In this document: positions 1-13,536 of the stretch, piece by piece
Numbering within the stretch: the first letter of the stretch is position 1
Layout of the letters: each line of letters starts with the position of its first letter
From: Clitopilus passeckerianus
Taxonomy: Eukaryota; Basidiomycota; Agaricomycetes; Agaricales; Entolomataceae
Reading direction: 5' to 3'
DNA: 64,000 nucleotides
Assembly: GCA_944990035.1 (NCBI GenBank)
Contig: CALYLX010000150.1
Location: 186,001-250,000, forward strand
Position numbers and translations under genes: made by a program
Notes under the pieces: model-generated
What the model saw: the letters and a program-made list of their open reading frames with translations, nothing else
Database searches by the model: none
What the model was told of the DNA's origin: nothing

Positions 1-555
1 ACACATACATGCGCCGCGTGCAAAAGCAGTCCAGAATATTGACCAGATATGAAGTGAGCCAAGCGAGAGGGAAATTGTATATTCCGTCTGCCAGCGCGAC
101 TCATCGAGTTGGATTTGCAACAGGTCAACCAGGGCCAACGACAATTAAGACGTTCGATTGGTCACAGTAACGTTACCTGATGAGGATAAAGGCCGCTTCA
201 GAGTCAAATTAGGGCACAGAATTGAAGATGAGCCCCCTCGTGTCCGTCCGGTTACCTGACAGGGGGCCACCCGATTAGGAGTCATCATACCGACACGGCG
301 TATCGCCACGATTTCGTACATCCAGTGAAACAAGTGGATTCTTGAGCTGAAAACATGAACAAGTCCAAAGTTTTCCTGGGCCCATATGGACCTCTGTTGG
401 TCCGATGGTGGCTGTTAAATGGGTAGTCCGATGGTAGCCGAACGGAGCCGTGGGAGCTCTGACAATCATCTTCCAAGTTCCAGTGATAAGATAGTGATTG
501 GGCTTGCTGTCTGTTTCCCCACAAATCGCCACTATTGACAATACAGAATTCTAGG
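1..555. other. No gene recognised; 5' flank of the epimerase gene
   Basis: Only short overlapping open frames without family motifs are visible on either strand. The right end is the 5' flank of the + strand epimerase gene starting at 556. No repeat or RNA gene was recognised. Confidence 0.4.
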
Positions 556-1646
556 ATGAAGAAGATTGCAGTTACAGGTTGTAATGGGCGGGTTGGTAGT
601 CGTGTTTCTTTATTGGCCCTTCGCCGGGGATACACCGTCGTTGGAATCGACTCGCTGGCTCAAGGCGAGAAGTTGAACAAGTACCTCGACAAGATGAACA
701 CCGAAGAACGATCAAGGTTCTCGTTCAAGCAGATTGATGTCAAGGACTATGATGCTGTCCTAGAAGCATTGGAAGGTTGCGAAGGAGTGGTGCACCTATC
801 AGCCATAGTTGTTCCGGACTACCTGGTGGAATGCCACAATAGGTTCGTAATTGCAATGTCTGTTAGCGTCGACAAGCTCCTGACACGACTGCAGCAATGT
901 AGTCATGTCCTACAATGTCTTAAGAGCATGTGCAGAGGTGAGTGTCAAAGGCCATTTGGCGTACGCCGAGGATGATCAACCTGGTCCGCTGTCTAGTTGA
1001 AGATTGATCGTGTTGCACAAGCGTCAACCGTGAATGTAATCACCCTCGTGTTTAGCAAAGAATTGCATTTCGACTATTTCCCCCTGGACGAAGAGCATCG
1101 CCTAAACGCAGATGAATCCTATGGATTGTCGAAGATGTGAGTCTTATGCAGATTTTTAAGGTTCAAAAAATGACATTCTGATTCGATAGAATATGCGAGA
1201 TACAAGCTGATTCACTAGTTCGGAGATATCCATCCATGCGAATCGCAAGCTTTCGGTTACACTGGGTCGTTCCCTCGCGAGAAGAGGGGCTCAAAGATGA
1301 CGAAAATGCACGTCGAACCGATTTGTGGGGATACGTCCAACATGATTCCGCAGCAGAAGCCTTCCTGCTGGCGTTGGAGGAAGACAACGGGACAGGGTGG
1401 AAAACAGGGCATGAGGCGTTCTTTATCTGTGCGCCTCGGACGACCTCTGAGTTGCCCACATCCGAGTTGAGGAAGAGGTTCTTCCCAGATGTGCCAACCA
1501 AAGAGCGGGGTGACAAGCCGACAACGACCGATGCTGAGGGGAAGAGCGCTGGATTTTATAATTGCTGGAAAGCGAAGGCGTTGCTTGGATGGGAACACAG
1601 AGACGATATTCAGGATGTGGAACGCGTTCTCCAGGATCAGGCATGA
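556..1646 (+). CDS. NAD(P)-dependent epimerase/dehydratase (extended SDR)
   Basis: The first exon starts at the ATG at 556 and opens with a Rossmann motif, MKKIAVTGCNGRVGSRV, followed by GIDSLAQG and the substrate-loop region GVVHLSAIV, as in NAD-dependent epimerases and dehydratases. Several introns follow. The exon near 1090-1138 ends in YGLSK, the YxxxK catalytic pair of SDR enzymes. The long last exon (from about 1191, including 1236-1646) contains FRLHWVVPSREEG, DLWGYVQHDSAAEAFLLAL and ends LLGWEHRDDIQDVERVLQDQA. This C-terminal layout fits UDP-sugar epimerase-like fungal enzymes of unknown substrate, probably cytosolic. The gene is tail-to-tail with npr3, with about 30 bp between the stop codons. 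The family is clear; the substrate is not. Confidence 0.85.
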
Positions 1647-1677
1647 AGTCAACACGCAACGGATTTAATATTTTTAG

Positions 1678-4448
1678 TCAGGAAGGGTGTAGGAATGTTT
1701 GGATCTGGGAAGATGAAATTAGGACAAGAATAAACAATTATGTGAAGAACTTACGTAGTCCTCATAATGATGCAGAATCTCTCTCAGCTGTTTACGACTA
1801 ATGTTTGCCCGGTACAAGATCTCGTCGTCGGTCTTCTTCCCGTCGAAGTATTGACTTATCCTAGTGTAGAGGTCAGTGAAAATTGTAGGCGACGTGCTCC
1901 CGCCCAGTACTCACAACTGGAACCGACGGGCAAGTTCAGGCGCCTTGTTTTCTGACATTGCTGCAAGCCAGCGTCCTTCCATAGGGCTAGGCCTTCCGGG
2001 ATCACAGATGATAGTAGGATGGAGGGTATCTTCGGCAGTATCCCAACCAGCACTGTCTTCAGCCTCGGAGGATAAACCACCGTCCTCACCGTCTTCCGGG
2101 CCCGATTCGGTTGTAGGGCCATCCCACGTCCTATGCATGGACTCATCAGAGGGACGCCTTGAGAATCTCCTAGCAGCCTTCGGTGAGAGATCGAACCAGG
2201 GAGTACCGCCCGAGTGCAGGAAATGATCCAGTTCATCCTCCTCATTGTCATCTCCATATCCGCCTTGGCCAGTGCGGAAATGCCCATTCCCCCTCTCGAC
2301 CCTCATTTCATACCTAAGGGACCGCTTAAGCTTCTCCTTTTCACCGGGTAACATGCCGGCCTTCTCAGCAAGGTACATTCCCCTCCTGTACCTGACGAAT
2401 ATCTTGAGCTTGCTTGTCGCAACGAGTCGGATGCGCAGATGTAGCGTAATCAGCATGTCGTGTTTCAACATCCACAAAACAACATCGTGGTACATGGGAA
2501 TCAGTTCCTTGGATTTGACGACAGCCGCGAAGAAATGAGTGTGTGTATTTTGCGCCGCTGCTTTCGCCTTCGTCGACGTGTCAAAGGGGTCAACATCCTG
2601 ATGCATAAAACTGCTAGGTTTGGGGGGAGGGGCGGAGTGCGAGTTGGAGATGATGGCGAGTATTTCCGGGAGGGAAGGGACGGATGGATGGGAAAAGTAG
2701 TTCTCGAACTCTGTCGTAAGCTTTGCGATTCTAGACACCAGAAGAATGTCAATTGCCCTACGGCATAAAATTCGTATCAGAAGCGGACTTACGGCTCCTC
2801 GAACTTTGGGGGAAGGGTGAACACGGTTTTCAACCCTGGGTGAACCAGGTCGACCACCTTCGCTCTTCTGTGTTGTACGAGCCATCGGACTGTCGGCATG
2901 ACCTGGCTTTCAAGGTCCCAGTCCAACATGCTAGCCATCTCGTGTAATCTAGCACAATGGTTTTAGTCAATTTGGGCCACGTGAACAAGACAAGTATCTA
3001 AACTCACTGTAATGTTACGCTGGCAGTGTCGAGGAAACGTATCAGGCCCTCCCACAGCGTTCGGTCTTCCGCGCTGATTTGGTTTCTCTGATTCATGTCT
3101 CTGAATTCTTTGGTCGGGTCGAACCCCTTATGACTATCGTCCAGTAGAAGTAAACTTTTCCAGGGAACCAAGGGAGGTAGCTTCCATCCTATGCTCATAT
3201 CATTCCCCCAACCACCCCAACCCCTGCTAAAAGGGTTGTCATCCTCGAGGTCGTCTTGGGTACCTCGGTTGTGTCCATAGACCGCCTCCAGGTCAGCTTC
3301 AGTGGCAGGATCAGAGTCAAGTTGATTTGTATGCAGAAGAGCATCGAGGTAGGGAGGAAGTTGAATCTCTAGCGGGAGATTGTGCAGTGTGATGTAAGCC
3401 ATGTTTGATGAGCGGATAGCTTCAAAAAGCGATCTCATCGCTGGGGCGATGGAAGAGATGGCCAATGCCTGGTCCGCAAAGGTGCTATATGGTTCATCTA
3501 TAGCAATGTCAGAGTTCATACAACAACGGGAACTTGAAGTGACTTTCACATACTGTTGGACATGCATGATTCTTTGAGAGCTCCCAGCATATCACATTCT
3601 GCTTCGACGAAATTATACAAGACTTGTTCCTGAAATAGGACGGCCGTGACGGTGAAAGCAATTTGCTCATAGATGATGTCAAAATACTTCGAAACGTTTC
3701 CTGAGGCTGAGGATGACGGATCTGGAATGTCGAGGACCAGCACAAAATGGAAAGTTGTCAACCACAAGCTTTTTGCGGCATCCTTCTCTGAGGATGTAGC
3801 ACGCGAGCTCATAGATGGGCTGGTAGAAGAAGACGGGTTTGGAATGGGAGATTTAGCCTCCCTACCTCGCGATCCCGCCCCGCCTTTTGAGGACTTCTCA
3901 GTTTTGAACTGCCAGTTGCCGCCGCTGTCTGCGCAAACTGGATGCCCTATGAAGGCGAGGTCGTTCACGAGAAGTTCAAACTTCTGGTGGCACATTGATG
4001 CATGTGGACACAGAAAGTTGGCCAGTTGGTCGGTCGAATAGCCGAATAAATGATCATAGTCCCATTGAATCGGGGATTTGTTCAAGTCCATCTGTGGAGG
4101 ACGAATCGGTCTATTGGGCGAGCCACTTCCCGGTGCATCGCGATACCCAGACTGATGGGATGAGAACGATATGCCCATATCTCTGAAAAGCCCGGGTTTG
4201 CGCCAATCATGTTCAACGTCCGAATCTGAGGCGTATTGGGAGAGAGATGGTATTGCTTCGGCGGTTGCATCCGCGAAGTGGGAAGCACGGTAAGGGTTAT
4301 CCAGCTGAGTGGCTTCCTGGGTAGTTTCTGGCGGAAGTGGACGGATTATCCTTCGCGATGTCTTGGGCGCAGGCGGCCACCGGTACACAAGGCTTGAGCC
4401 TTTAGCTGAAGTCGTAACCAGTAGTATTGCCACGAGTGTTTCAGCCAT
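1678..4448 (-). CDS. npr3: Npr3/NPRL3, GATOR1 complex subunit
   Basis: Npr3 with Npr2 and Iml1 forms the SEACIT/GATOR1 complex, which restrains TORC1 at the vacuole when amino acids are scarce. The N-terminus MAETLVAILLVTTSAKGSSL followed by VYRWPP is the Npr3 longin-type start. Further conserved pieces are HLFGYSTDQLANFLCP, KFELLVNDLAFIGHP, LTTFHFVLVLDIP, the DILLVSRIAKLTTEFENYF helix and MLKHDMLITLHLRIRLVAT. The C-terminal winged-helix part includes YFDGKKTDDEILYRANISRK. A canonical GTAAGT intron near 1707-1747 joins this to a short last exon ending in QTFLHPS, so I place the stop at 1678-1680 rather than at the in-frame stop inside that intron. Low-complexity Ser/Glu stretches lie between the domains. 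No frame damage was noticed. Confidence 0.9.
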
Positions 4449-5146
4449 TTCAGTTGGAAGAGAGTTGAAGATAGAGAATTAACGATGCTTTTACATTCCA
4501 CGTTGATCTGGGCCTTGAATTCTGCCTATAGCTTTGGAGTTAGGCGTCGCTCCAGGGCAACCAGGATGGTGGTCGTACGAATTTGGGGGATGTGGTCGCA
4601 CCATATTTGATGTGGAGGCTTCCAGACAACAAAGCCAAAGAACGCGAACGCGTCTGAACGCTGTGCCATGATTAAGCCCACCAACGCTCCTCCTTGACAC
4701 ACCGACCATGATCATCCACTCAAATACTCAAACAGCTGTTGGGTCTGTCTGGAGCCCTTTGTCTCGAAAATTCACGACATTCTGAGCAAATACCTCTGTC
4801 TGTTTTAGATGTAGTAAAGTCCCGCGTGCATTCCCGGCGGACTGGATACAGTTTTCCCGCACCACATGCGATCTGACAACCTGGCTGAATCGCAAGCTGC
4901 TGATGGATCAACAACTCACCAATCCATGAACTCCATTCTTATTAGGCTGCATATGACCTAATTCAAAGCCTTCACAAGAGCAGTCTATTACTTGCCAAAG
5001 CTTGTTCCTCACAGTGGATGGATGACTTGTTCACTTCTACGATCTACTTCGGACTTTGATGCGGGTCCACTTCCTTTGTTCTTAAGGGTTCTGCCCCGCA
5101 AAAGGCAGATTAGATTCTGCTCGAAACTCACCCAAAACTCTCCCCA
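4449..5146. other. Divergent intergenic region, no gene seen
   Basis: About 700 bp separate the starts of npr3 (- strand) and the small gene at 5147 (+ strand), so both promoters should lie here. Open frames are short and lack motifs. No recognisable control site was identified. Confidence 0.4.
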
Positions 5147-5602
5147 ATGGCTCCTGTGACACCTCGAGATATCCACGAGACCCTCGACAGCGTCATCCAG
5201 CGATGGGACACCGTCCCAGCCGAGTTCGTTGTCTGGTTCATTCTTCCATCTACTGATGGTTGACAAAACAGCCTTTGCATTATTTTAATATAGAAAAACT
5301 GAGGCAGCAAAAAGCTGGCGGTCCCTTGGCGGCGACGACGTCGTTAGGAATTTCGTCAGACAAGTTGCTTTCAACATCCTTCGACGCCAGATGGAGAGTG
5401 GCGAGCTGGACGATGTAAATTACTTACGAGTAGACGTCAAGTGTGCTCTTGGGGAAGCGATGGTACGTGCTAAACAATTGTTTATTGAGATTTTTTACTA
5501 AAGCTCAAGTAGATCAAGCCTAGAGCATTGAAGGACACAGCAAAACATTTACGCTGTAGAGCTTTGATGCGTAGAACCCTTGACGTTTGCGTGGAGTACT
5601 AG
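5147..5602 (+). CDS. Small three-exon protein of unknown function (118 aa)
   Basis: I do not recognise this gene. Exons 5147-5258, 5308-5462 and 5513-5602 join in frame (112+155+90 nt) across two introns of 49 and 50 nt. The second intron has a textbook GTACGT donor, a CTAAA-like branch site and a GTAG acceptor; the first has a weaker donor (GTTGAC). The protein starts MAPVTPRDIHETLDSVIQRW, contains FVVWFILPSTD and NFVRQVAFNILRRQMESGEL, and ends basic then acidic with LMRRTLDVCVEY. It has no signal peptide and looks helical and soluble. Neighbours are npr3 (divergent) and yvc1 (convergent). The frame kept across two introns of the length normal for this genome supports a real gene. Confidence 0.55.
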
Positions 5603-5945
5603 AGTTTCAGACTTCCACAGTGAGACCATATTGTTGAATACGTGGGATCAATGCTCACTTGAAAACGCAGACATCACCAAAATTACCAAACATATTGTAT
5701 AAATACTAATTTCTCATTAGAAACAGGCGTCTTCTTGTATTCTCTACCCACCGACCGACTGCTTGTGATTTATGCATGACGATAGATGTCATGCAACTAA
5801 CAGAGGCTTATTGCAGCCATATGTTGTTCATCCCTGGGAGTTGTACTAGTATCGATTATTATGATTCGCAAAAGACATGACGACACCATATGCACGACAA
5901 CACCGTTATAACCAATGAAACCCATAATATTGATACGTAAAAAGT

Positions 5946-8900
5946 TTACAAAGAGTCGTGACGATTCGTTTCATTTCTCATACCCCTAGTGAGAACCAGA
6001 AGGAGGTTCTCAATCCTGGCTTGACGATCCTAGAAAAACAATTAGAGATGTGTAGAACAATAGACACAGAAGCAAACCGACCTGAAGATCCTTCATCTCA
6101 TCCTTCAGTCGATGCACAGGAAGATCCTTGATTTCCTCCACCATCGCCTCCACCCTCCTTACCGCATTCTCCGCCCTGGACACCACAGCGCTATCCGCAC
6201 CATTCCCGCCGGCAGAAGCTACCGCGGCCGATGCAGGTAACCGGGAACCAAACAACAGCGCCAAAGGGCTCCGCATGCTAGAGCTAGTGGACAGCTCCGC
6301 CGACGGGATGTTCAGGGGTTCGGGACTCAATAACCTTCCCCTAGGCGAATTGCGAGAGGAAGGGGCTAAGCTAGATGGACGGTTTCGGCTTCGGGACCTT
6401 CCTGGGGATGGTGGGACCACCTGAGGTCGTTGATCCTGCCCTTGCTGGTGTAACGCCTCCCTTGACATTTGGGATCGAATCGCCGCAGGGAAGTCTTCGT
6501 CCTCATCGTCGAATAGCTCCATATCGCTGGTGATATCAACTTCGAAGAGAGCATCGTAGAGGTCATTCGAGGAAGAGCCCACTAGGGCTTCAACGAGAGG
6601 CATTTGCTTGATGTGCCTTGGGAGACTGTTGAACAACGAGTGAGCAGCACTGCTACCAGACTCTCTGAACCTGGTACCAGCGGAGAGATGTCGCTCGTAT
6701 ATGCCGATAACAACGAGCATCGGCAAGCTTGTCAACCTGATAAGGAAAACATTGACGCTATGAAGGGCGCGTGGCGACAGGATGAAGGAAGCTGGTTTGA
6801 GAATCAAAAACGCGAGAATATTGAAAGGCGGTTGGTAGGAGAACAGAACATCTGACTTAACCCTGTTGAAAGGAATGTCTAAGGTGAGCAAGAGATGGTG
6901 ATGAGAAGATTATACCCACCCTTCCATGGTTGCAATTGCGAATTGGAACAAGTACTTTCACCGAAATTAGAACAATGTCTCTTAGTCAGGGTAGGGTGGA
7001 GCTGGTACTTACTTCTTGGGTCGCATTCTAAAGACAAAAAAGAAGAAACATACTGAGAACGAGATTTTTGTCAAGAGGGTCCCCGACTCACCGCACTGAT
7101 AGTTGCCACCGTATTGGAGAGCAGGGAAATGAGAACTAAAACCGCGTCATTCAGTACCAACCACTTTTGGAAAACAACAATAACCTCACTCGTCAATAAG
7201 AGGGTGCTGGAGAGCGCCGCAAAACATATCATCAATATCGGTCCGAAAACAGGGTGGAAAGAAGCTGCCTGTGCGAAAGAGAGAAACGTATTCCCAAACC
7301 AAATTTGCACCATTAGCCATGCAATCGATTTGAATGAATGTGTGGGTCCGGCGAGTGGGTCGTGAGCTGAAACCCAGAGGAATACAAGTAAGGAGAGGCA
7401 AATCTTACACGAGGCGATCGGTGCTCACCAAGGGCCCACAGCGCAAAACAGAAACCGGAAAAACACATCGTTGCCATTCCCATGAATATGATGTACTGCG
7501 AAAACATCGCCCGAAGTGACCTGTATTCCATTTGTTAGCCTTGGTCAAGCTCGCTCAGTGGTATCTAGACTCGTTGTCCACTTACAATATGACGACATTA
7601 TTTTGAATGGCGAAGAAAGCCAGCCTGTCGAGGATAGACACCCATAATTAGCGCTTAGATCCTATGGGACAGAAAAACCATTCTAGAGTGACAGGATTGC
7701 GCCTACCTCGGGAACAGGACGCATGCCCCGCAGCTCAAAATGTCGAACGCAAACTCTGATCGGCCAACTGTGTGTGCAGGGAGGTCCAAGCAATCCGTCA
7801 GTCACGGAAACTCAATGTTTGAGGGTAACCGAAGTATCATCGGGGACCCGCTGGGCTGAAAAACTCACCATCGTGATTATGCAGTCCTTGTATTCTGAGC
7901 ACGAGATATGCCAGGAACACTGCGATGAAGGAGAAATCAAACACGTTCCAAAGCTATATACGGCATGGTCAGCCTCAGGGTATCACTGCGGAGTCCTAAG
8001 AGAAGAAATTTTTGGACGTACGTTCGCGACGTATACTGGAGAAAAATAGAATTTGAGAAAGGTTCGGGGAACGAGGGAAAGAAAGGCTCTCACAGATCCA
8101 GCCATGCTCTGTGGCGGCGGTATACTCTTCCAGGGTGAACGCAACCGCGAATAGGATGAATAGCATTTCCCATCCTGTCAAAAAAGCGGAGCTGGATGCT
8201 TCAAGAAGGTCAACGTAATTTTGGGGTCATAGGGGTGTGTACGTACTGGACAGGCAGAGGATGAAGGTGATGACAAGGATTGCGAAGTTTAGAAACTCCA
8301 GAATGGCGCCGTAGAATGGAACCTTCAGCCTGTCTCCGGCGTCAGTAAGCATCCGAGGTGATTGGGGCGTCACCTGCCTGTAATGGTCAAGGAATGGGGA
8401 CGCCCGGAAGTCGTAGACTTCAATGGCCTTGTGCTTGTATGTGTCCGCAAGGATGGATCGGCTTGCTGCCATGGTAAAAACGATACGGCCATAGTAAATG
8501 TCGTTCATAACTTTCTGGGTCACAGGAAAGGCAATAAATGCCTTCGCTTTGGTTGCGATTGCCATCTAGGAACCGCTGAGAGTCAAACAGAGCCTCCATA
8601 TGGGAGAAGGACATACTTCTAAGGCGCTTTGCAGATGCATTTCGTCCTCGTCTCCACCAAGCGCCTCCCGGATCTGCTCAGAGGCTGCAAATGTTGCACC
8701 GACCATTGGATTCCATCGGGTTGTGAGGACCGCTACAAGCTGGATATGATTGGGTGCAAACCTGCTCGACAGCTTCATTGCCAGGATTTCGCAAAGCATG
8801 GCTCGAGACTGCATCATACCGGCCCATGCTAGCTCCACATCGGCCTGAGCGAGAAAGTAGGACCTGACGACAAGGCATGCATAGACGACGGCCATGTTCT

Positions 8901-9264
8901 TGAGACGAGCATATTTGTTGACCAGCGGGCGCACAATGGAAAAGTTGATATCGGATGCAGTGAGCTGCCTATTGCTCAGTCGTCAACCAACTTGCCTTCT
9001 ACGGTTGAGCGACAGGGAACATACTCCCAACTCAATGCACTGTCTTTTCCGGACAAATCTAGTGAGTTTGTATCTTGAAATTCCGGGAAATCTATGTACC
9101 TATTGTTTTCTGCGAAAGTCTTAGTCTGTGTACCCTGAAAATATTAATAGGGTACTCACCAGGACATCTTTTCTCAATGCAGGAATCAAAGGGAAGACCT
9201 TGACGGCAGCGAGATACTCTTGCGTCGGTGGCGAAGACTGAAAAACCAGGTTTTCCCGGTCCAT
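5946..9264 (-). CDS. yvc1: TRP-type vacuolar cation channel, Yvc1-like
   Basis: Fungal Yvc1 is a TRP-family channel that releases Ca2+ from the vacuole. The - strand start at 9264 reads MDRENLVFQSSPPTQEYL and continues VFPLIPALRKDV. The exon at 8934-8570 carries the cytosolic helical region (ILAMKLSSRFAPNH, LTTRWNPMVGA). The exon at 8565-8250 has the highly conserved GRIVFTMAASRSILAD, HKAIEVYDFRASPFLDHY and YGAILEFLNFAILVITFILC, the first transmembrane helix. Further hydrophobic exons follow through 7100, including MVQIWFGNTFLSFAQAASFHP near the pore end. The long exon at 6891-6040 holds MPLVEALVGSSSNDLYDALF, a Ser/Arg-rich tail and the coiled-coil RRVEAMVEEIKDLP. The last exon (6029-5946) begins DRQARIENLLLVLTRGMR. 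There are many short introns. The gene shares its upstream region with the kinase gene at 9683. Confidence 0.88.
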
Positions 9265-9682
9265 TGGGTCGTGGAAAGATTGAAAGTCGTTCAAGACAAA
9301 AGAACTACTGATCGACGTTCAGAACGATGAGCACCACACCAGGTTTAGCACCACGGAGTGGTGATCCGCTGACCCTAGGGTCGTCCTGACTGGGTTTAGT
9401 CTCGTTCATGGTCATCATACGCAGAACAATTGAGCCTTCAATCTCTGTTCTAAACCTCTCTTTTGTCTTTTCGACTCTTTGCACCTCGTGCCATGCTGTT
9501 CCCAAGGCTTCGACATTCACTGCTTATTGTCCTTATTGTGATGACCCAAGGGAGTTAAGCAGGTGTTGCTACCAAATATGGATCAATGGCCCTTGACGCT
9601 CGGTGTTTCCTCATAAACAGCCTCAGAGTGCCTTGTTCTTTTGCATTCGCCCCCTCCCAACGCAGTCTAGGTCGAACTCATC
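9265..9682. promoter_or_regulatory. Bidirectional intergenic region between yvc1 and the YANK kinase gene
   Basis: The two flanking genes start 418 bp apart on opposite strands, so both promoters should lie here. No defined transcription-factor site was identified. Open frames on both strands are short and unmatched. Confidence 0.4.
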
Positions 9683-11364
<1,682 letters not shown>

Positions 11365-12124
11365 ACCTTGTTTTCTGGAGGTACCATCATCAACCAGTTA
11401 GTACCTTCTCATTGGTGTGTCGAAAACCGTACTGAAGGCTTCCTCTGTATAGGTGCCCACGTCTACGATATGCTCATGATAATGCACTATACGCCCAAAT
11501 ACTCTTTGCTCGCCCAAAGAGTAATGTATAATTAACAAAATTCAACGGCACGCTTGTCGTCTATCCGCCATGTCACGATCCTTGATGCTTCTCCTTCATC
11601 ATTTTTCCCTTCTACTACTTCGACGCCATGACATTCTTTACATATATTTCTTCTCCCCAATTTTGCGCATACTTCGAGCATTCCTTTTTCTTATCTTGGA
11701 CGTCGTCCTTCGCGCCAAGCGCAAAGTCTGTATTGGATCACTCTATTACCCATTGTATCGATACTACTCTCTTGCTGTATTTCTACTGTTACATATATCT
11801 CTACCAGAATAAAGAGAACCCCTCTTTGCACTGACTATACTCCAAGTTGTGTGCAAGTGTCAGGTCACGTGTAATCTCATCCAACTGAGCTTGGTCGCAA
11901 CTAACCTTAACATGGACCGTCAACATGTCACCTCGAACAGACCGGCGAATGTTTCTTCCCAGAGGAAGAGGATTTCATGATAACAGGTTAAATCATCGGC
12001 GTGTGCCAAACTCCCCTTTCCACCGGGGCGTAAACGAACCTCCAGCTTGGAGCCGCGATGTTCATGACCTTCAAATGGCCTAGGAATTACCTATAGCACG
12101 TACTGGATATTCTGCCAGCAACAA
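11365..12124. other. No gene recognised (3' flank of kinase gene)
   Basis: AT-rich 3' flank. A hydrophobic open frame at 11570-11812 lacks family motifs and probably reflects T-rich untranslated sequence. It lies directly before the repeat copy at 12125. Confidence 0.35.
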
Positions 12125-12676
12125 CCGTGGGTAGGGGTCATGCCTCATTAAAGAAACTTCAAGTTCGACAATCCACGATACTAGCAAGTGCCCTTGAAGT
12201 GGAGATCATATTCCCCGAAACATCCTCAAGCATTGCGATGGTAGTCCTTGAGCGGTCCGAGGGCTCTATACCACTTTACATATCGCTCGCACCCTTGTTG
12301 CAAGCTGGGATCTCATCTGTATCGTACGGTCATTCGACCATGATTTGTTCGCTCAATTGTTGGGCATTGTGCAGCAATTTGTGCTCTGTCTTGCAACCAG
12401 CCGGGGACCGGCAACTAGCCCTAAGGCTCCCCACCGTCGATGCATTAGTCACCAGGGTATTCAGAGGTGCATCAATATCATAGTAACCTTCACATGAACC
12501 TTCACCCAACCCGCAATATCCCATAAAACTCTCCTGCCAATATCATTCTGGAATGGAACGAGCACTCTGAGAAAAATACTCTGAGCCTACCCGCGGCACT
12601 AGATCAAGATCAAGGGCATGGACTTGGATGTATTTTGTTCAGTGGGTCTCCAAGTTCATGTCCAGACTAACCAGCC
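12125..12676 (-). repeat. Diverged ~550 bp repeat, copy A (inverted relative to copy B)
   Basis: Read on the - strand, this segment aligns by eye along its whole length with 17615-18160 read on the + strand. Shared blocks in the same order include GGCTGG near the start, TGCTCGTTCCATTCCAG, ATTGATGCA, GCGATATGTAAAG, CAATGCTTGAGGATGTTTC and TGTCGAACTTGAAGTT. Many substitutions and small indels break any shared reading frame, so it is probably non-coding. The - strand open frame at 12330-12524 is not preserved in the other copy. Possible origins are an old transposable-element remnant, a solo LTR or a duplicated non-coding gene. Exact ends and target-site duplications were not determined. Confidence 0.65.
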
Positions 12677-13536
12677 GCAGAATGTATTCATTGCTCCGCT
12701 CTAATCAGCTCTGCAGATGCGGATTTAGTGCGGTGAGTGACTGACGAAAGAATGCTCGCAATGGTTGACCCTAGCTCATACTATCATCAAGCCTCCTCCG
12801 CAGCTAGGAACTACAGTTGACATATCCTGCCTAGGCAGTTCCCGATTTACAGGAGGAAAAAATGGACACGACAGATTTTGGGCTGACAACGGAACAAGTC
12901 ATTGGCTCGCAAGCCACTCATATACATGATGCCCCGAATCGTCTCACCCCAACGAGGAATCACTTGCAGAACTTGATGCTTATACTGGTTACTTGTGGAT
13001 GGGCACAATCAAGGCCTCATGGTTGAGCTGAGATGGGGACTTCGAGTGAATGAAATGTTCCAAAGGTAATTCATAGAGAAATCCAGGTAGAATATCCCTA
13101 GCCACTATCGATCTTGTTGTAGGCAGTTCGCAAGAGAATGTATGAACCCTAAAAACACGGCGAATGCCCCTGCCTCAGCCATTGAAGCGGTCCCACAGAC
13201 TAAAGCTTGTAGCGAATTGTACAGATACTGGAGCATTATCAAGTGCCAACCGTCCACGATTGTAACTGTCTTGAATATGGCAGTTGCACTTAGACGCTGG
13301 TGCGGCTACGGGCTTTGCAAACTGCGTGCTGCGCGTCTACCATCATCATGAGGATCACGTGACCAAAAAGCGTCATGGCCGCCCTCATCCGCGCTTTCAA
13401 GCTTGGTTCATTACGACGACGTTCATTGGCCAGATCTGCCTCTTAAACCTCATTGTCGACGAATTAACGCTCCCAATCCTCGTTGAATCGATTCCGATCC
13501 TTCCAATTACGATCACGTCCTTGGAGAAATTCCACG
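12677..13536. other. No gene recognised (5' flank of macrodomain gene)
   Basis: Only short open frames without motifs. This stretch separates repeat copy A from the macrodomain gene and should contain its promoter. The frame at 13483 is the upstream continuation of the macrodomain exon without an ATG. Confidence 0.35.

Noticed and set aside
11570..11834. Hydrophobic open frames after the YANK kinase gene (possible small membrane protein)
   Set aside because: T-rich 3' flank gives hydrophobic codons in several frames; no start context or conservation evidence.
12330..12524. - strand open frame within repeat copy A
   Set aside because: The corresponding stretch of copy B has stops and indels, so the frame is not conserved and is probably chance.
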